Positions 53,736 to 63,074 of a stretch of DNA of 64,000 nucleotides are shown one piece after another. The stretch is from Parabacteroides sp. TM07-1AC (GTDB taxonomy: Bacteria > Bacteroidota > Bacteroidia > Bacteroidales > Tannerellaceae), in assembly GCF_003480915.1 (NCBI RefSeq), contig NZ_QUKD01000002.1, forward strand, positions 676,091 through 740,090, read 5' to 3'. Numbering within the stretch: the first letter of the stretch is position 1; each line of letters starts with the position of its first letter. The notes under the pieces are model-generated. The model saw nothing but the letters and a program-made list of their open reading frames with translations, had not been told where the DNA came from and searched no databases. The position numbers and the translations under genes are program-made.

Positions 53736-55988
53736 TCATTTCTTTACGCGGTACTCTATCGTCTTACCTGCTTTTACCTTTATCTTCTTCCAATTCGCAA
53801 AAGCGACACTAGATAAAGGTTTTGCAGCCTCCGCCTCACTTTCACTCAAAACGGAGATTTCCGCATCAAAAGGAGTTGTGTTAGTGATTGAAAACAACAT
53901 CTCACGCTCATTCCCTTTGATGAGTTTGACATCCACATGGTCGAAGGCATAAAAAAGGTTCTTTTCCGGACGGATGTAGAGGCCCGGCAATTCCATGGCC
54001 ATCATACAGCCGTTCAGCTCTGTCCAACCATTTCCACCATCACCATGCAAACGAGTACCTCTAAGTTCTACATCACAATATCCCAAACGTTCGCAAATAA
54101 AACCATTCGGAGTAATCCCTTCCACATATCCATGCCATACATCATGTACCAATTCCGCAAAACGAAAATCTTTTGTTGCCCTAAACAAACGGAATAAAGC
54201 ATCCGCCGAAGAAGTACAAAATCCCGGGGCACTGTGTTTATTCTGCGTACTGGCCCATACAGCACCGGTCAGGCGGCCATCCACTTTTGCCAATTCTGTT
54301 TCTTTCGGCAATACATAATCGAAAGAAATCACCCAAGTCGCACACAGGTTGGCAGCATCCTGAGCCCTTTTCAACCAAACCAGTTTACGAGTCAATTCAT
54401 ACAACAAATTACATGAAGTTAAAAAAGCAATAGATGTTTCCGAATCTGCATTTTGAAGGATATCCCCACAACCTCCGGAAGTAAAACCAACTAACGAAAA
54501 CTCTTTATAATAAGCATCCCCTATTTGTTCGGCAATCTCCAAATATTCAGGCTTGTCGTAATATTGTGAAGCCAAAGCCAATCCGGCAACAGCCATTGCA
54601 CCACTTGTGGTATTATAGACTTCCACATCACCGGTTTCCACATTGATATAGTTTCCCAATTCACCATATTTATTCCAAGTATGCACAAAAGCATCAGCCA
54701 AACGCATAATAGATTTCTCCCATTCAGGATTGATTGCATCCGCTTTGTTCTGAGCTTTCAACAACATGAACTGTTTTACCATCCAATACAATACATCCGC
54801 ATTCTGACGTACCAAAGCGACTTCCGGTTTTTCCTTCAACCCACAAAAAGTCTTTCCTTCCGAATTTAACACGCTATAATAATAACCGGATTTACCTTGT
54901 CCGCGCAACCCAAAATCAAACGTATTCTTCACCTTTTGCAAATGCTCGCCATCGCCCAACGCCAACATCGGATAAGTATTCATCATCCCCCCGATCCATC
55001 CGAAAGAGATCCAATCAGCATTTTCCGGACGATAAAATTCCCAATCGTTACATTTCAAATACCGACGATCGATATTAGAGGTCATCAAACGCATCACCTC
55101 GCTGGCTGGTTTCAAGTTACGCGGATGATTCTCACCGGTCTGCAATTTACGTACCTGATGGAAACGGTCCAGCACGGCTGGGACAGCCGATGCATCAAAC
55201 GCAAACAAGCGGACCCGTATTTTCACCTCTTCCCCTTTTTGGAAAGAGAGGCCACGATCACGACTCTCACTGAAACCAATGAACTCCAAGCGTTTTTCGC
55301 GTACGCCAGGTGCACTGACCACCAATGAGGACACGGAACGATCTGGGGTTTCTTCAACAATCAAGGCATGATCATAAATCACCCCATCCTTTTCTAACCC
55401 CTGATCTGTCAACAATACATACCCTTTCTGCTGAGCACGTTCCAGCCAAACTATAGCAGGAGTAGCCGCATTATTTACAAGTACCTCCAAACGGGATGGC
55501 GCTCCGAACTCTGGTGACAATTGAGGAATCGGGTTGGAAGTCAATGCCAAATCCGGTCGCTTGTAATCCGTTTCGTCCAATCCTGTCGCATACTGGCGAT
55601 TTACAATCCGCTGCCTGTTGCCGTTATAAACAACCGAAGGTATCATGACATAGTTGTCACTGCTCCAGTTGTAACGGTCGAAAGCCACCGCCACCCCAGC
55701 CGATTGCAGGGCGCGTTTCGCCTTAAACGTATATTCATATACATATTGCGTACCATACGGAGTAGACTCTCCATCCCAATCACCCGTCACACGCACCTCC
55801 CAATCGGAAGAGGCAGGGGTAATTTCTTCGCATTGCTTTAGGAGTGCTTTATCGTATGAACACTCCAACAAGCGGATGTTGTTTGTAACCGTTTGATCTT
55901 TGGGTAACCACGACTTCCGGTTTTCCGCTCCGGTTTGAACGGAAACAATGGCTCCAAGAGCCAATACTAATAGTTTATGTCTCATCAT
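53736..55988 (-). CDS. Family Y protein, close paralog of the 31931-34234 gene
   Basis: 750 aa, signal peptide MMRHKLLVLALGAIVSVQTGA. Very close to the 31931-34234 protein: NIRLLECSYDKALLKQCEEI, YNWSSDNYVMIPSVVYNGNR, QRIVNRQYATGLDETDYKRP, ALIVEETPDRSVSSLVVSAP, GGCGDILQNADSETSIAFLT, GAVWASTQNKHSAPGFCTSS. The conserved acidic cluster and the QNKH motif are intact. Function unassigned. Situated between the Z gene upstream (14 bases) and the X gene downstream (31 bases), the same X-Y neighbourhood as at 29640-34234. Confidence 0.85.
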   Translation of the reverse strand: MMRHKLLVLALGAIVSVQTGAENRKSWLPKDQTVTNNIRLLECSYDKALLKQCEEITPASSDWEVRVTGDWDGESTPYGTQYVYEYTFKAKRALQSAGVAVAFDRYNWSSDNYVMIPSVVYNGNRQRIVNRQYATGLDETDYKRPDLALTSNPIPQLSPEFGAPSRLEVLVNNAATPAIVWLERAQQKGYVLLTDQGLEKDGVIYDHALIVEETPDRSVSSLVVSAPGVREKRLEFIGFSESRDRGLSFQKGEEVKIRVRLFAFDASAVPAVLDRFHQVRKLQTGENHPRNLKPASEVMRLMTSNIDRRYLKCNDWEFYRPENADWISFGWIGGMMNTYPMLALGDGEHLQKVKNTFDFGLRGQGKSGYYYSVLNSEGKTFCGLKEKPEVALVRQNADVLYWMVKQFMLLKAQNKADAINPEWEKSIMRLADAFVHTWNKYGELGNYINVETGDVEVYNTTSGAMAVAGLALASQYYDKPEYLEIAEQIGDAYYKEFSLVGFTSGGCGDILQNADSETSIAFLTSCNLLYELTRKLVWLKRAQDAANLCATWVISFDYVLPKETELAKVDGRLTGAVWASTQNKHSAPGFCTSSADALFRLFRATKDFRFAELVHDVWHGYVEGITPNGFICERLGYCDVELRGTRLHGDGGNGWTELNGCMMAMELPGLYIRPEKNLFYAFDHVDVKLIKGNEREMLFSITNTTPFDAEISVLSESEAEAAKPLSSVAFANWKKIKVKAGKTIEYRVKK

Positions 55989-56002
55989 TAATTATTTTAA
56001 AT

Positions 56003-57892
56003 CTACCAAACCTTCATACGAATTGTCCCACCCTGTAATGTTTCCACAGGTCCAATAACAGGAGATTGTCCTGAGCGGGCAACACCGAAGTAATCCTTAT
56101 CCAAAATGAAAGGAGTCCCATCAAAATGTTCATAAGGCAAGCCTGACAGTTTGGTTATACCCAACCGGGCTGAATCCACCGTTTTTACCTGCATTAATGC
56201 CGGTGAGATTTGTCCCATTTTGAATGATAAATAAACCCCGTCTGCTGTTTCTTCCAATTTCAAATCAGGATCATAACTATCCATAACACTCCCCTGGTTT
56301 CTATCCGTCATCGGTTTCGCACCGTTACAAAACAGGTTATCTTCCGCATAAACAGGCCCTTTTGCCGGATCATACATGCACAAACCATATTGGGCGTCAG
56401 GAACCTTCCCGCCAACAAACAGGTTGTTATAAAAACGATGGTCTCCATTAGTAATAGTCGTTATTCCTTTCACTTCAGTGGAATGATTCAAATGGTAAGG
56501 CGTGTAACGCATATCGTCCTGGCGATTGATATAACCACCAAAAAGGTTATGCAAGAATGCTCCCCCATCGGTATCATCGAACAAGGAACGCCGTGAAAGA
56601 AGGATATTATTATCCACGATATAAGGTCCATGGTCCACTTCAAAAAACAAATCCGGTTCCTTATTGTCATAAAGCAAATTGGATGATATCCGCATACCTT
56701 GTGCCATCCAATCCATCCAAATACCAAAATTACCTATTTTATGGATCCGGTTGTGATGGATATAAGTATCTATTGCCCCATGCAATTTAATACCAGCCAT
56801 TTCAGCTCCGCTAAATTGTCCCTTCACATGGATATTATAAATATGGTTTCCACTGATTTCACTAAACGCAGCCCCCATGCTTCCACAAATACCCGTTTGT
56901 TCACAATCTGAAATGATATTATTACGAACAATATGAGAACCGACATTGTCTTTAGCCCATCCACGACGCAACGTGTTAAATATAACCTCTATGTAATGTG
57001 CCGTACCATCCAATCGTTTATCATTACACTCCAAATTATGCCCGCTACCTCTCTCTTTACCCAAAGTAATGCCGTTGCACCGGGAATTTTTAATCACATT
57101 GTCTTCTATGATCCAGCCTTTACACCAATGCGTAGCAATCATACCGACCTGCTCGGCCGTCGGAGCAGCCCATTGGGTAGCAGCTTGGCTCACATGGAAC
57201 CCGCGGATCGTTATGTAATCCAATCCTTCACGGGTAGGGTAAAAACAAGTAGGGCGGACTGCAATCTCGACAGTTTCCTTGTTCGGGTCGGCATCCCCGA
57301 AATTCGCATAGATAGTTGTTTTATCTGCATCGACTTCGGCGAACCAAACATTTGTAGCCCCCTGTGGATCGCGTATTGTACGCATCGTATCGGGGGCAAT
57401 GACCTTCTCCACACTGGTTGTTTCGTATAATGACACATCATTCAGATATACATCACCGGTATGATGGTCGCGCCCATGATTAGAAAACCAATCTCCAAAT
57501 ATTTTATCGTTATACGGATTATAGTTTCCAAAGAAAATGTTTGGCAATATGACTTTCCATACCCCTTTCCCTTTCTTTTCTTTTTTCCATCCCGTTACCA
57601 ATTCCGAACCTTTGATTTCAGCCTTTTCACCTTTGGCCACCCGATACAGGATCCGTTTCCCTTCCCGTTCTCCGCCATTGAGCGGGTTCACCCATTCACG
57701 ATAGGTTCCGTCATGCACTGTCACCGTATCTCCCGGCAAAGCCTTTTGGGCAGCCCAATTAATTGTTTTAAAAGGAGATGAGACATCTCCGTTATTAGCA
57801 TCGCTTCCTTTGACGGATACATGGTATTCCCGCGCAAACAACAGGTTTCCACACAAACTGAATATCGAAATTAAGCATAGTACTTTTTTCAT
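56003..57892 (-). CDS. GH120-like beta-helix enzyme (family Z, close paralog of 40883-42778)
   Basis: 629 aa, signal peptide MKKVLCLISIFSLCGNLLFA. Nearly identical N-terminal half to the 40883-42778 protein (ADGEK/AKGEK and NGTY/DGTY are among the few changes). Candidate nucleophile D394 in GIWMDWMAQG and acid E418 in DLFFEVDHGP. The C-terminal third differs more. No carbohydrate-binding module. Twenty-one bases after the CBM6-containing Z paralog, in the same operon. Confidence 0.86.
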   Translation of the reverse strand: MKKVLCLISIFSLCGNLLFAREYHVSVKGSDANNGDVSSPFKTINWAAQKALPGDTVTVHDGTYREWVNPLNGGEREGKRILYRVAKGEKAEIKGSELVTGWKKEKKGKGVWKVILPNIFFGNYNPYNDKIFGDWFSNHGRDHHTGDVYLNDVSLYETTSVEKVIAPDTMRTIRDPQGATNVWFAEVDADKTTIYANFGDADPNKETVEIAVRPTCFYPTREGLDYITIRGFHVSQAATQWAAPTAEQVGMIATHWCKGWIIEDNVIKNSRCNGITLGKERGSGHNLECNDKRLDGTAHYIEVIFNTLRRGWAKDNVGSHIVRNNIISDCEQTGICGSMGAAFSEISGNHIYNIHVKGQFSGAEMAGIKLHGAIDTYIHHNRIHKIGNFGIWMDWMAQGMRISSNLLYDNKEPDLFFEVDHGPYIVDNNILLSRRSLFDDTDGGAFLHNLFGGYINRQDDMRYTPYHLNHSTEVKGITTITNGDHRFYNNLFVGGKVPDAQYGLCMYDPAKGPVYAEDNLFCNGAKPMTDRNQGSVMDSYDPDLKLEETADGVYLSFKMGQISPALMQVKTVDSARLGITKLSGLPYEHFDGTPFILDKDYFGVARSGQSPVIGPVETLQGGTIRMKVW

Positions 57893-57913
57893 GATTTGAA
57901 TATTATCTATGAA

Positions 57914-60253
57914 TTATTCTTTCGGCCAAACTTTCCATTCCTGTCGCCCCTCTCCTTTCATTTCAATAGCACCAGGGAATGGTCTTGCGCCTTTTCTTTT
58001 ATTCCCCCAATAGTCGAAATCAAGCTTCAACTTACTGTCATCGGGATTGATAAAAGGCAAATCCGGAGTTATGGCATTCTCTATATTCTTTGTAGTCATC
58101 AACTTGCAAGGTGCTTTTTTCCACTCCTTGGAGACATTCATCGACAAATACCATCCATCCTCTTTTTGCTCAAGTTTCACGTCCGGAACAAACTCTTTCA
58201 GTAACAAATAAGATTTATCATCAGGTGACGGTTCCGCCCCATTGGAAAAAACATTCCCAACAAAACGTAAAGGCAACTGAGGCTCATCCCAATGATTTAA
58301 AGACGCTTTATCCGACAAAAGATTATTATACCATTGCAAATCACCACCATTATTCTTTATATTCCCGACAGAGACAGTTCCATGCGGCTCATAAATAAAC
58401 GATTTCCGCCCACCTGCACAACGGTCTATGCCCGCAAAAATTTTACCTGTAGCGATATTGTGGATACAAGCTATTCCTTGAGAAAGACATATACTATACC
58501 CGGACAAACAAATATTGTTGGCAACCAACGTCGGTCCATGGCATACTTCTATGAACAAATCTTCCAGTTTATCATTATTATGCAAAAGGTTACCCACAAT
58601 CTGCATACCCGTAGCTCCCCAATCAATCCATATTCCCCGTATACATTTATAAATATGATTGTCCTTAATCACGGCATCATTGGCAAAATGCAACTTGATA
58701 CCAGCCATCTCATCTCCCTCGAATGTCTCATCCAAACAGACATCATGTATCTCATTCCCTTCTATCAAACTGAATGCACCGCCGCTACAACCAACGATAC
58801 CTGTCTGGCCACATTCATAGATATGATTATTACGAACAATATGGAATCCGGCTTCCTCTTTTGTCCAAGAAGCATCTGCAAAGTAATCAGCCAATTGTTC
58901 TTTGCTCTGACCGGCATCCGGTTCTGGATAAATTACCGGCAACTCTTTTTGATAATGGTGCGCATGACCATAGGTTGGACGACCCAATGAAATACCCGAA
59001 CAACGTGAGTTACGGATCGTATTGTTCTCTATGATCCATCCTTTTGCCCAACGCGGACCTATCAGTCCGGGCTGCTCTGCCGAAGGAGGAGCCCAATTAG
59101 TAGCCGCATTCTCCAATGTAAAGCCACGAACCGTAATGAAATCAATTCCTGTCTTATCCGGATAGAAAACTTGCGGACGAACCGTTATCTCCACAGACTC
59201 TTTATTCGGATCTATTCCGTTCGGGAATTTTACCCAAAGCGTCGTCTTGCCATCTACTTTCAAATCCGGAGCTTTCAATACCAAACAAATATCCTGTTTG
59301 CCAGCCAACTTTCGTGACATTTTCATAGGAAACACAGCAAACTGTTCCCAATCACCCGTATTGGTCACCATGGAAGAACCAAGAAGTTCCCCATCAGGAG
59401 TTCCTAAGTGCATTTCCACAATCCCACCTTTTGCCAGTGTAGCAGCTTGATAGAATAGCGTATCGGTACCGGAAGCGAAATCCACCCCTTCAAAATACAT
59501 CACAGAACCGTCTTTCAAATAACCAAAAGGCCAACGGTCAACAATGGCAATACACACCGCTTGGTCACCCCCATCTACCGAAGCCTGCATAGAAGTCATC
59601 CGTTGCCCCCCTGCCGGTTGGATCCATTCGAAATTCATCAACACCGGGCCTCCGTTTCCATCAGCCTCAGCATACCAACCCTGCCGATTTTCATCGGAAT
59701 GGAGAAGACTTTCTAAAGAAAATGTTTCCCGTATCCGCTTTCCATTTAGAAAAACGTTACCAGTATGATTGGGTCTGCCTTTTCCCCGATACCAACTTCC
59801 ATAAATCAGCTCATCAAAAGGATTGCCCTCTCCGAAGAAAGAATTGGGCAAGGTCAATTTCCAAACATCGTCTTGCATTTTACTCCATCCTTTAACAGGT
59901 TCCGAACCTGTTATGGTTACTTGTTCACCCGGGGCTACCTGATAAATTATACGCATTTTATTAGAAGTACCTCCTTTGGGGGGAGCCACCCGCTCCCGAT
60001 AAACACCTTCATGTACAATGACCACATCTCCTGGCATCGCCTTATCGGCAGCCGCCTGAATGGTTTGGAACGGGGCAGACAGACTTCCCGCATTCGTATC
60101 CCTTCCTTTTACGGATACATGGTATTCCCTGGCAGACAATTGTCCGCACAAAAGAAATACCGCAATCAAACACACAAATTTCTTTATTTCTTTACATTCT
60201 TGTAAGCCTAGAGTTAACACGTCCATGGCAACTTCCAATACTATTTTCTTCAT
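57914..60253 (-). CDS. GH120-like beta-helix enzyme with an inserted CBM6 (family Z, long form)
   Basis: 779 aa. Opens with the Z signature AREYHVSVKGRDTNAGSLSA and GDVVIVHEGVYRERVAPPKG; candidate catalytic D544 in GIWIDWGATG and E569 in DLFIEVCHGP. Between FEW (210) and PNGIDPNKESVEITVRP (344), where the shorter Z proteins run straight through, a CBM6-like module of about 130 residues is inserted (ASVDGGDQAVCIAIVDR, IVEMHLGTPDGELLGSSMVT). The N-terminus has 23 residues before the hydrophobic signal core (KKFVCLIAVFLLCGQLSA), so the true start may be the ATG at 60226 or another site. First gene of the five-gene operon, under promoter block 60292-60361. Confidence 0.84.
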   Translation of the reverse strand: MKKIVLEVAMDVLTLGLQECKEIKKFVCLIAVFLLCGQLSAREYHVSVKGRDTNAGSLSAPFQTIQAAADKAMPGDVVIVHEGVYRERVAPPKGGTSNKMRIIYQVAPGEQVTITGSEPVKGWSKMQDDVWKLTLPNSFFGEGNPFDELIYGSWYRGKGRPNHTGNVFLNGKRIRETFSLESLLHSDENRQGWYAEADGNGGPVLMNFEWIQPAGGQRMTSMQASVDGGDQAVCIAIVDRWPFGYLKDGSVMYFEGVDFASGTDTLFYQAATLAKGGIVEMHLGTPDGELLGSSMVTNTGDWEQFAVFPMKMSRKLAGKQDICLVLKAPDLKVDGKTTLWVKFPNGIDPNKESVEITVRPQVFYPDKTGIDFITVRGFTLENAATNWAPPSAEQPGLIGPRWAKGWIIENNTIRNSRCSGISLGRPTYGHAHHYQKELPVIYPEPDAGQSKEQLADYFADASWTKEEAGFHIVRNNHIYECGQTGIVGCSGGAFSLIEGNEIHDVCLDETFEGDEMAGIKLHFANDAVIKDNHIYKCIRGIWIDWGATGMQIVGNLLHNNDKLEDLFIEVCHGPTLVANNICLSGYSICLSQGIACIHNIATGKIFAGIDRCAGGRKSFIYEPHGTVSVGNIKNNGGDLQWYNNLLSDKASLNHWDEPQLPLRFVGNVFSNGAEPSPDDKSYLLLKEFVPDVKLEQKEDGWYLSMNVSKEWKKAPCKLMTTKNIENAITPDLPFINPDDSKLKLDFDYWGNKRKGARPFPGAIEMKGEGRQEWKVWPKE

Positions 60254-60291
60254 CTTTTAAAACTCATTTGAATTTTACTTTTTGAACTTAA

Positions 60292-60361
60292 CAAATATAT
60301 GAACTGCCTCTTTTTCACAAAATAGCAAAATACTGTCTTTTCTGTGGATTATTATTTCCTG
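60292..60361 (-). promoter_or_regulatory. Promoter and shared operator block, copy 3 (for gene 57914-60253)
   Basis: -7 element TATATTTG at 60299-60292, 38 bases before the start codon. Box AAATAGCAAAATACTGTC starts 28 bases and GTGGATTATTATTTCCTG 52 bases from it, the same distances as in copies 1 and 2. The GGCAGCTATT half of the inverted repeat is degenerate here (ACTGCC), so the AAATAGCAAA and GTGGATTATTATT boxes are the essential shared parts. Confidence 0.78.
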
Positions 60362-60413
60362 CCGAGCAAAAGATAAGTAAGTCTCTAAACTGCAACCATC
60401 TAAATCTAGAAAC

Positions 60414-61170
60414 TTAGATGGTGTAAATCAGACGGTCATCGTCATCACTTCCAGGTACATCACCCACGTAAAGCAAAACCAGGAAAGTATATGTACGTGC
60501 TTCCTTCACCAAGTTGTCATCTGCACTATACTGTGTTTTAAGACTCAATTTGTATTCACCGTTAGTCAATGCCGGAAGCATGAATGTAACTTGCAACGGG
60601 TTGTTGTGTATCAACAAAACAACTTTCTTGGCTTTCCCCTCGGCTGGGGTAAGATAAATACCAACCGTCGGGCCGTCACCTACCATCTTGATGTTTGTCC
60701 CTGTAATGGGCAGGGCCGGAAGAGGTCAACTGCAAATTCTTCACCCGTCGTTGTATCGACAATATCATTGATAATTGCTCCGACAACAGCCGGACGAGTT
60801 TCTACGACGACATACTTCAACGTGTCACGCAACAACTTACCTAGTGTATAAGAAACTCCTAATCTATGGATAACGGAATTGAACGGAGCTTTCTCGCCGT
60901 CGAACGCCCCACTGACATTCACCAAATACTGACCGACACCATCCACCACGCTTTTGCCTTCGGCGATGGCATTAACCTTCTCCTGGTCGGCAGGATTCAA
61001 AATGTTTACAATGGTTTCTTTGTGATATTCGATACGTTTAACCACAATACGGCCGGGCTATCTAACTGTTATGTAATGAACCTGTAACGACCGGTTTAGC
61101 CACATAATCGCCTTTCACTTCCGTGATGGCGTTGTATATAAGTTACACTCAGTTTTATTTTTTCTGCCAT
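60414..61170 (-). pseudogene. Decayed DUF4469/HU-like DNA-binding protein gene
   Basis: Reading frames in all three minus phases together spell one protein of the DNA-binding-domain-plus-DUF4469 family: MAEKIK..., then NAITEVKGDYVAKPVVTGSL, then RIVVKRIEYHKETIVNILNP with VNAIAEGKSVVDGVGQYLVN and AFDGEKAPFN, then NLQLTSSGPA, then LPITGTNIKMVGDGPTVGIY with ALTNGEYKLSLKTQYSADDN. Frame changes are needed near 61153, 61140, 61080 (with an in-frame TAG), 60740 and 60700, the last compatible with loss of one unit of a 5-base CTGCC repeat. No intact product is possible. Intact relatives are nucleoid-type DNA-binding proteins common in Bacteroidales. It separates susD from the enzyme operon. Confidence 0.85.
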
Positions 61171-61214
61171 GGTATACGAATTTCAAAGATTAAAGTACTT
61201 TGCTTGCAAAATAA

Positions 61215-61257
61215 AAAGCATGCAGACAAATCTTTACAGATAAAATCTGCATGCTTT
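61215..61257 (-). terminator. Intrinsic terminator after susD
   Basis: Perfect 12-bp arms AAAGCATGCAGA (61215-61226) and TCTGCATGCTTT (61246-61257); on the minus strand the stem is followed by TTTTTATTTT. It ends the right-hand susCD transcript 25 bases beyond the susD stop, so the enzyme operons need their own promoters. Confidence 0.88.
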
Positions 61258-61281
61258 AGTGAATCAATTCAAATCAAAAAC

Positions 61282-63060
61282 TTATTTCAACGGGTCGAAG
61301 GTACCGCCCCACTCGTTGTTCTGCTCCAGTTTCGAATTGCGGTCGAGGTCGTCTTTCTTAATCGGATAGAACCAGTGGTTATTATCCAAGTTAAAACGAT
61401 ACAACGATTTGTCGCCATCCACACATTCGATATAGTCGAAATGGAACAACTTGTTCACTTCGGGGTCGAACATATCTTTCGTCCAATCGAAATTGCCATT
61501 TTTAACGATATTGTAATCATCAATCACCAGCCAAAGGGTTGAACGATATTTTATACCATTCAGGATATCGAAACGTTTCCAACGCCGCAAATCGTCCCAA
61601 CGCTTATTTTCATAAGCAAATTCGATATAACGTTCCGTCATATAGGCTTCACGAATTTCATCCTGAGAAGTAGCAGTAATACCATATTTACCTGTGGTAT
61701 TTTCTATACCGGCACGCTTACGGACATCATACAACACCTGCAATGCTTCGCCGCTCTTTCCTAATTCATTGGCACATTCGCCATAATTCATCAGCACTTC
61801 CGTGAAACGGATTTCAACCCAATCGATCTGGGCTTCATACACTTTATTGTAATTGATGGAATAATCCAATCCTTTACGTTGATAAAAATTAGCACTAGTA
61901 CCAGTCCCGCTTCCACGCTGATCATAATACAACGAAGTGTATTCACCATTGTTCATCCTCCAAGCATTCCAATATTTCTGACCTCCCGTCAACATATCAT
62001 CACACGGATATTCAGTTCCCGGACAGAATACCGTAGCATGGAAACGTGGGTCGCGATTATTATAGAAATCATTTACGAATTGTTGGTTATAAGTCTTATC
62101 ACTCAAACGATTTACATCCAGTTCCAACGGTGTTCCGTCAGCTTTCGGGAAAGCCATCAACAACGGAAGGATAGCTTGGTTCTGCTCAGCCATATCTCTT
62201 GTAAGAGGCAACGGACGGATATTCTTCTGATCCAGATAATGATCCGGTCCATAGAACTGGTTCACCATAATCACCTCACAATTTTGCTCGTCATACCAAA
62301 TATCGGCATATTTACCTTGATACAACCCTTTACCTACACTTTGCAAGAAATCGACAGCCTCCTTATTTGCTTTATAAGCCTGCTCCCAACGAGCTTGATC
62401 GTGGCTTGGATTGAACAACGGGCTGGCGTATGCCAATAGAATACGACCTTTTAAAGCCATAGCACATCCCTTATCAATACGTCCATAGTCACTATCCCCC
62501 CAAGTGTCAGGCAGTAAAGAAATGGCTTCATCCAAATCCTTCACAATCTGAGCCATACATTCACTGGTGGAGTTACGAGAAACCAATAGGGAATTGATGT
62601 CAGATACATCCTGCACTTCCAAAATCAAGGGAACCCCTCCCAGGGTAAAAACCTTTCCCCAATAGTCCCATGCACGCCAAAACAAAGCTTGACCACGCAT
62701 TTGATTATTTTCTTCCACAGATAAGACAGCAGGGTCAACCGTCTCCAAGTTAGTCAAAAAGAAATTAATCCTATCAATAAATCGATAATCCAATTTTTGA
62801 CCACTAATATCTACTGAATATTCACCACGCACATACTGGTTCATTTCCGTAGTACCATTCATACCTTCATCCGTATTATTGGCAGCAATCGGCCATCCCG
62901 GCATCATGTTACCATAAATATTCGACAGGAATGCACTGATCATTTGAGGATCTTTCCATACTCCATCCGGAGTAATGGAATTTGTATTTTCGTAATCCAG
63001 GCTGCATCCATACATAAAGAAAGCACAAAGCATACCTGCTAATAATTTAATTCGTTTCAT
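61282..63060 (-). CDS. SusD/RagB-family surface glycan-binding lipoprotein
   Basis: 592 aa; lipobox FFMYGC with Cys19. N-terminal KDPQMISAFLSNIYGNMMPG; helix-rich core (FWRAWDYWGKVFTLGGVPLI, MALKGRILLAYASPLFNP); C-terminal RagB motifs (IRFTEVLMNYGECANELGKS, YDVRKRAGI, YMTERYIEFAYENKRWDDLR). Belongs to the large SusD subgroup with FE.KRWDLRRW endings. Partner of the SusC whose end is 14 bases upstream. Nothing in the visible sequence points to sigma/FecR control of this pair; its regulator should lie further right. Followed by a strong terminator. Confidence 0.95.
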   Translation of the reverse strand: MKRIKLLAGMLCAFFMYGCSLDYENTNSITPDGVWKDPQMISAFLSNIYGNMMPGWPIAANNTDEGMNGTTEMNQYVRGEYSVDISGQKLDYRFIDRINFFLTNLETVDPAVLSVEENNQMRGQALFWRAWDYWGKVFTLGGVPLILEVQDVSDINSLLVSRNSTSECMAQIVKDLDEAISLLPDTWGDSDYGRIDKGCAMALKGRILLAYASPLFNPSHDQARWEQAYKANKEAVDFLQSVGKGLYQGKYADIWYDEQNCEVIMVNQFYGPDHYLDQKNIRPLPLTRDMAEQNQAILPLLMAFPKADGTPLELDVNRLSDKTYNQQFVNDFYNNRDPRFHATVFCPGTEYPCDDMLTGGQKYWNAWRMNNGEYTSLYYDQRGSGTGTSANFYQRKGLDYSINYNKVYEAQIDWVEIRFTEVLMNYGECANELGKSGEALQVLYDVRKRAGIENTTGKYGITATSQDEIREAYMTERYIEFAYENKRWDDLRRWKRFDILNGIKYRSTLWLVIDDYNIVKNGNFDWTKDMFDPEVNKLFHFDYIECVDGDKSLYRFNLDNNHWFYPIKKDDLDRNSKLEQNNEWGGTFDPLK

Positions 63061-63074
63061 TATTTACTCCAGAT

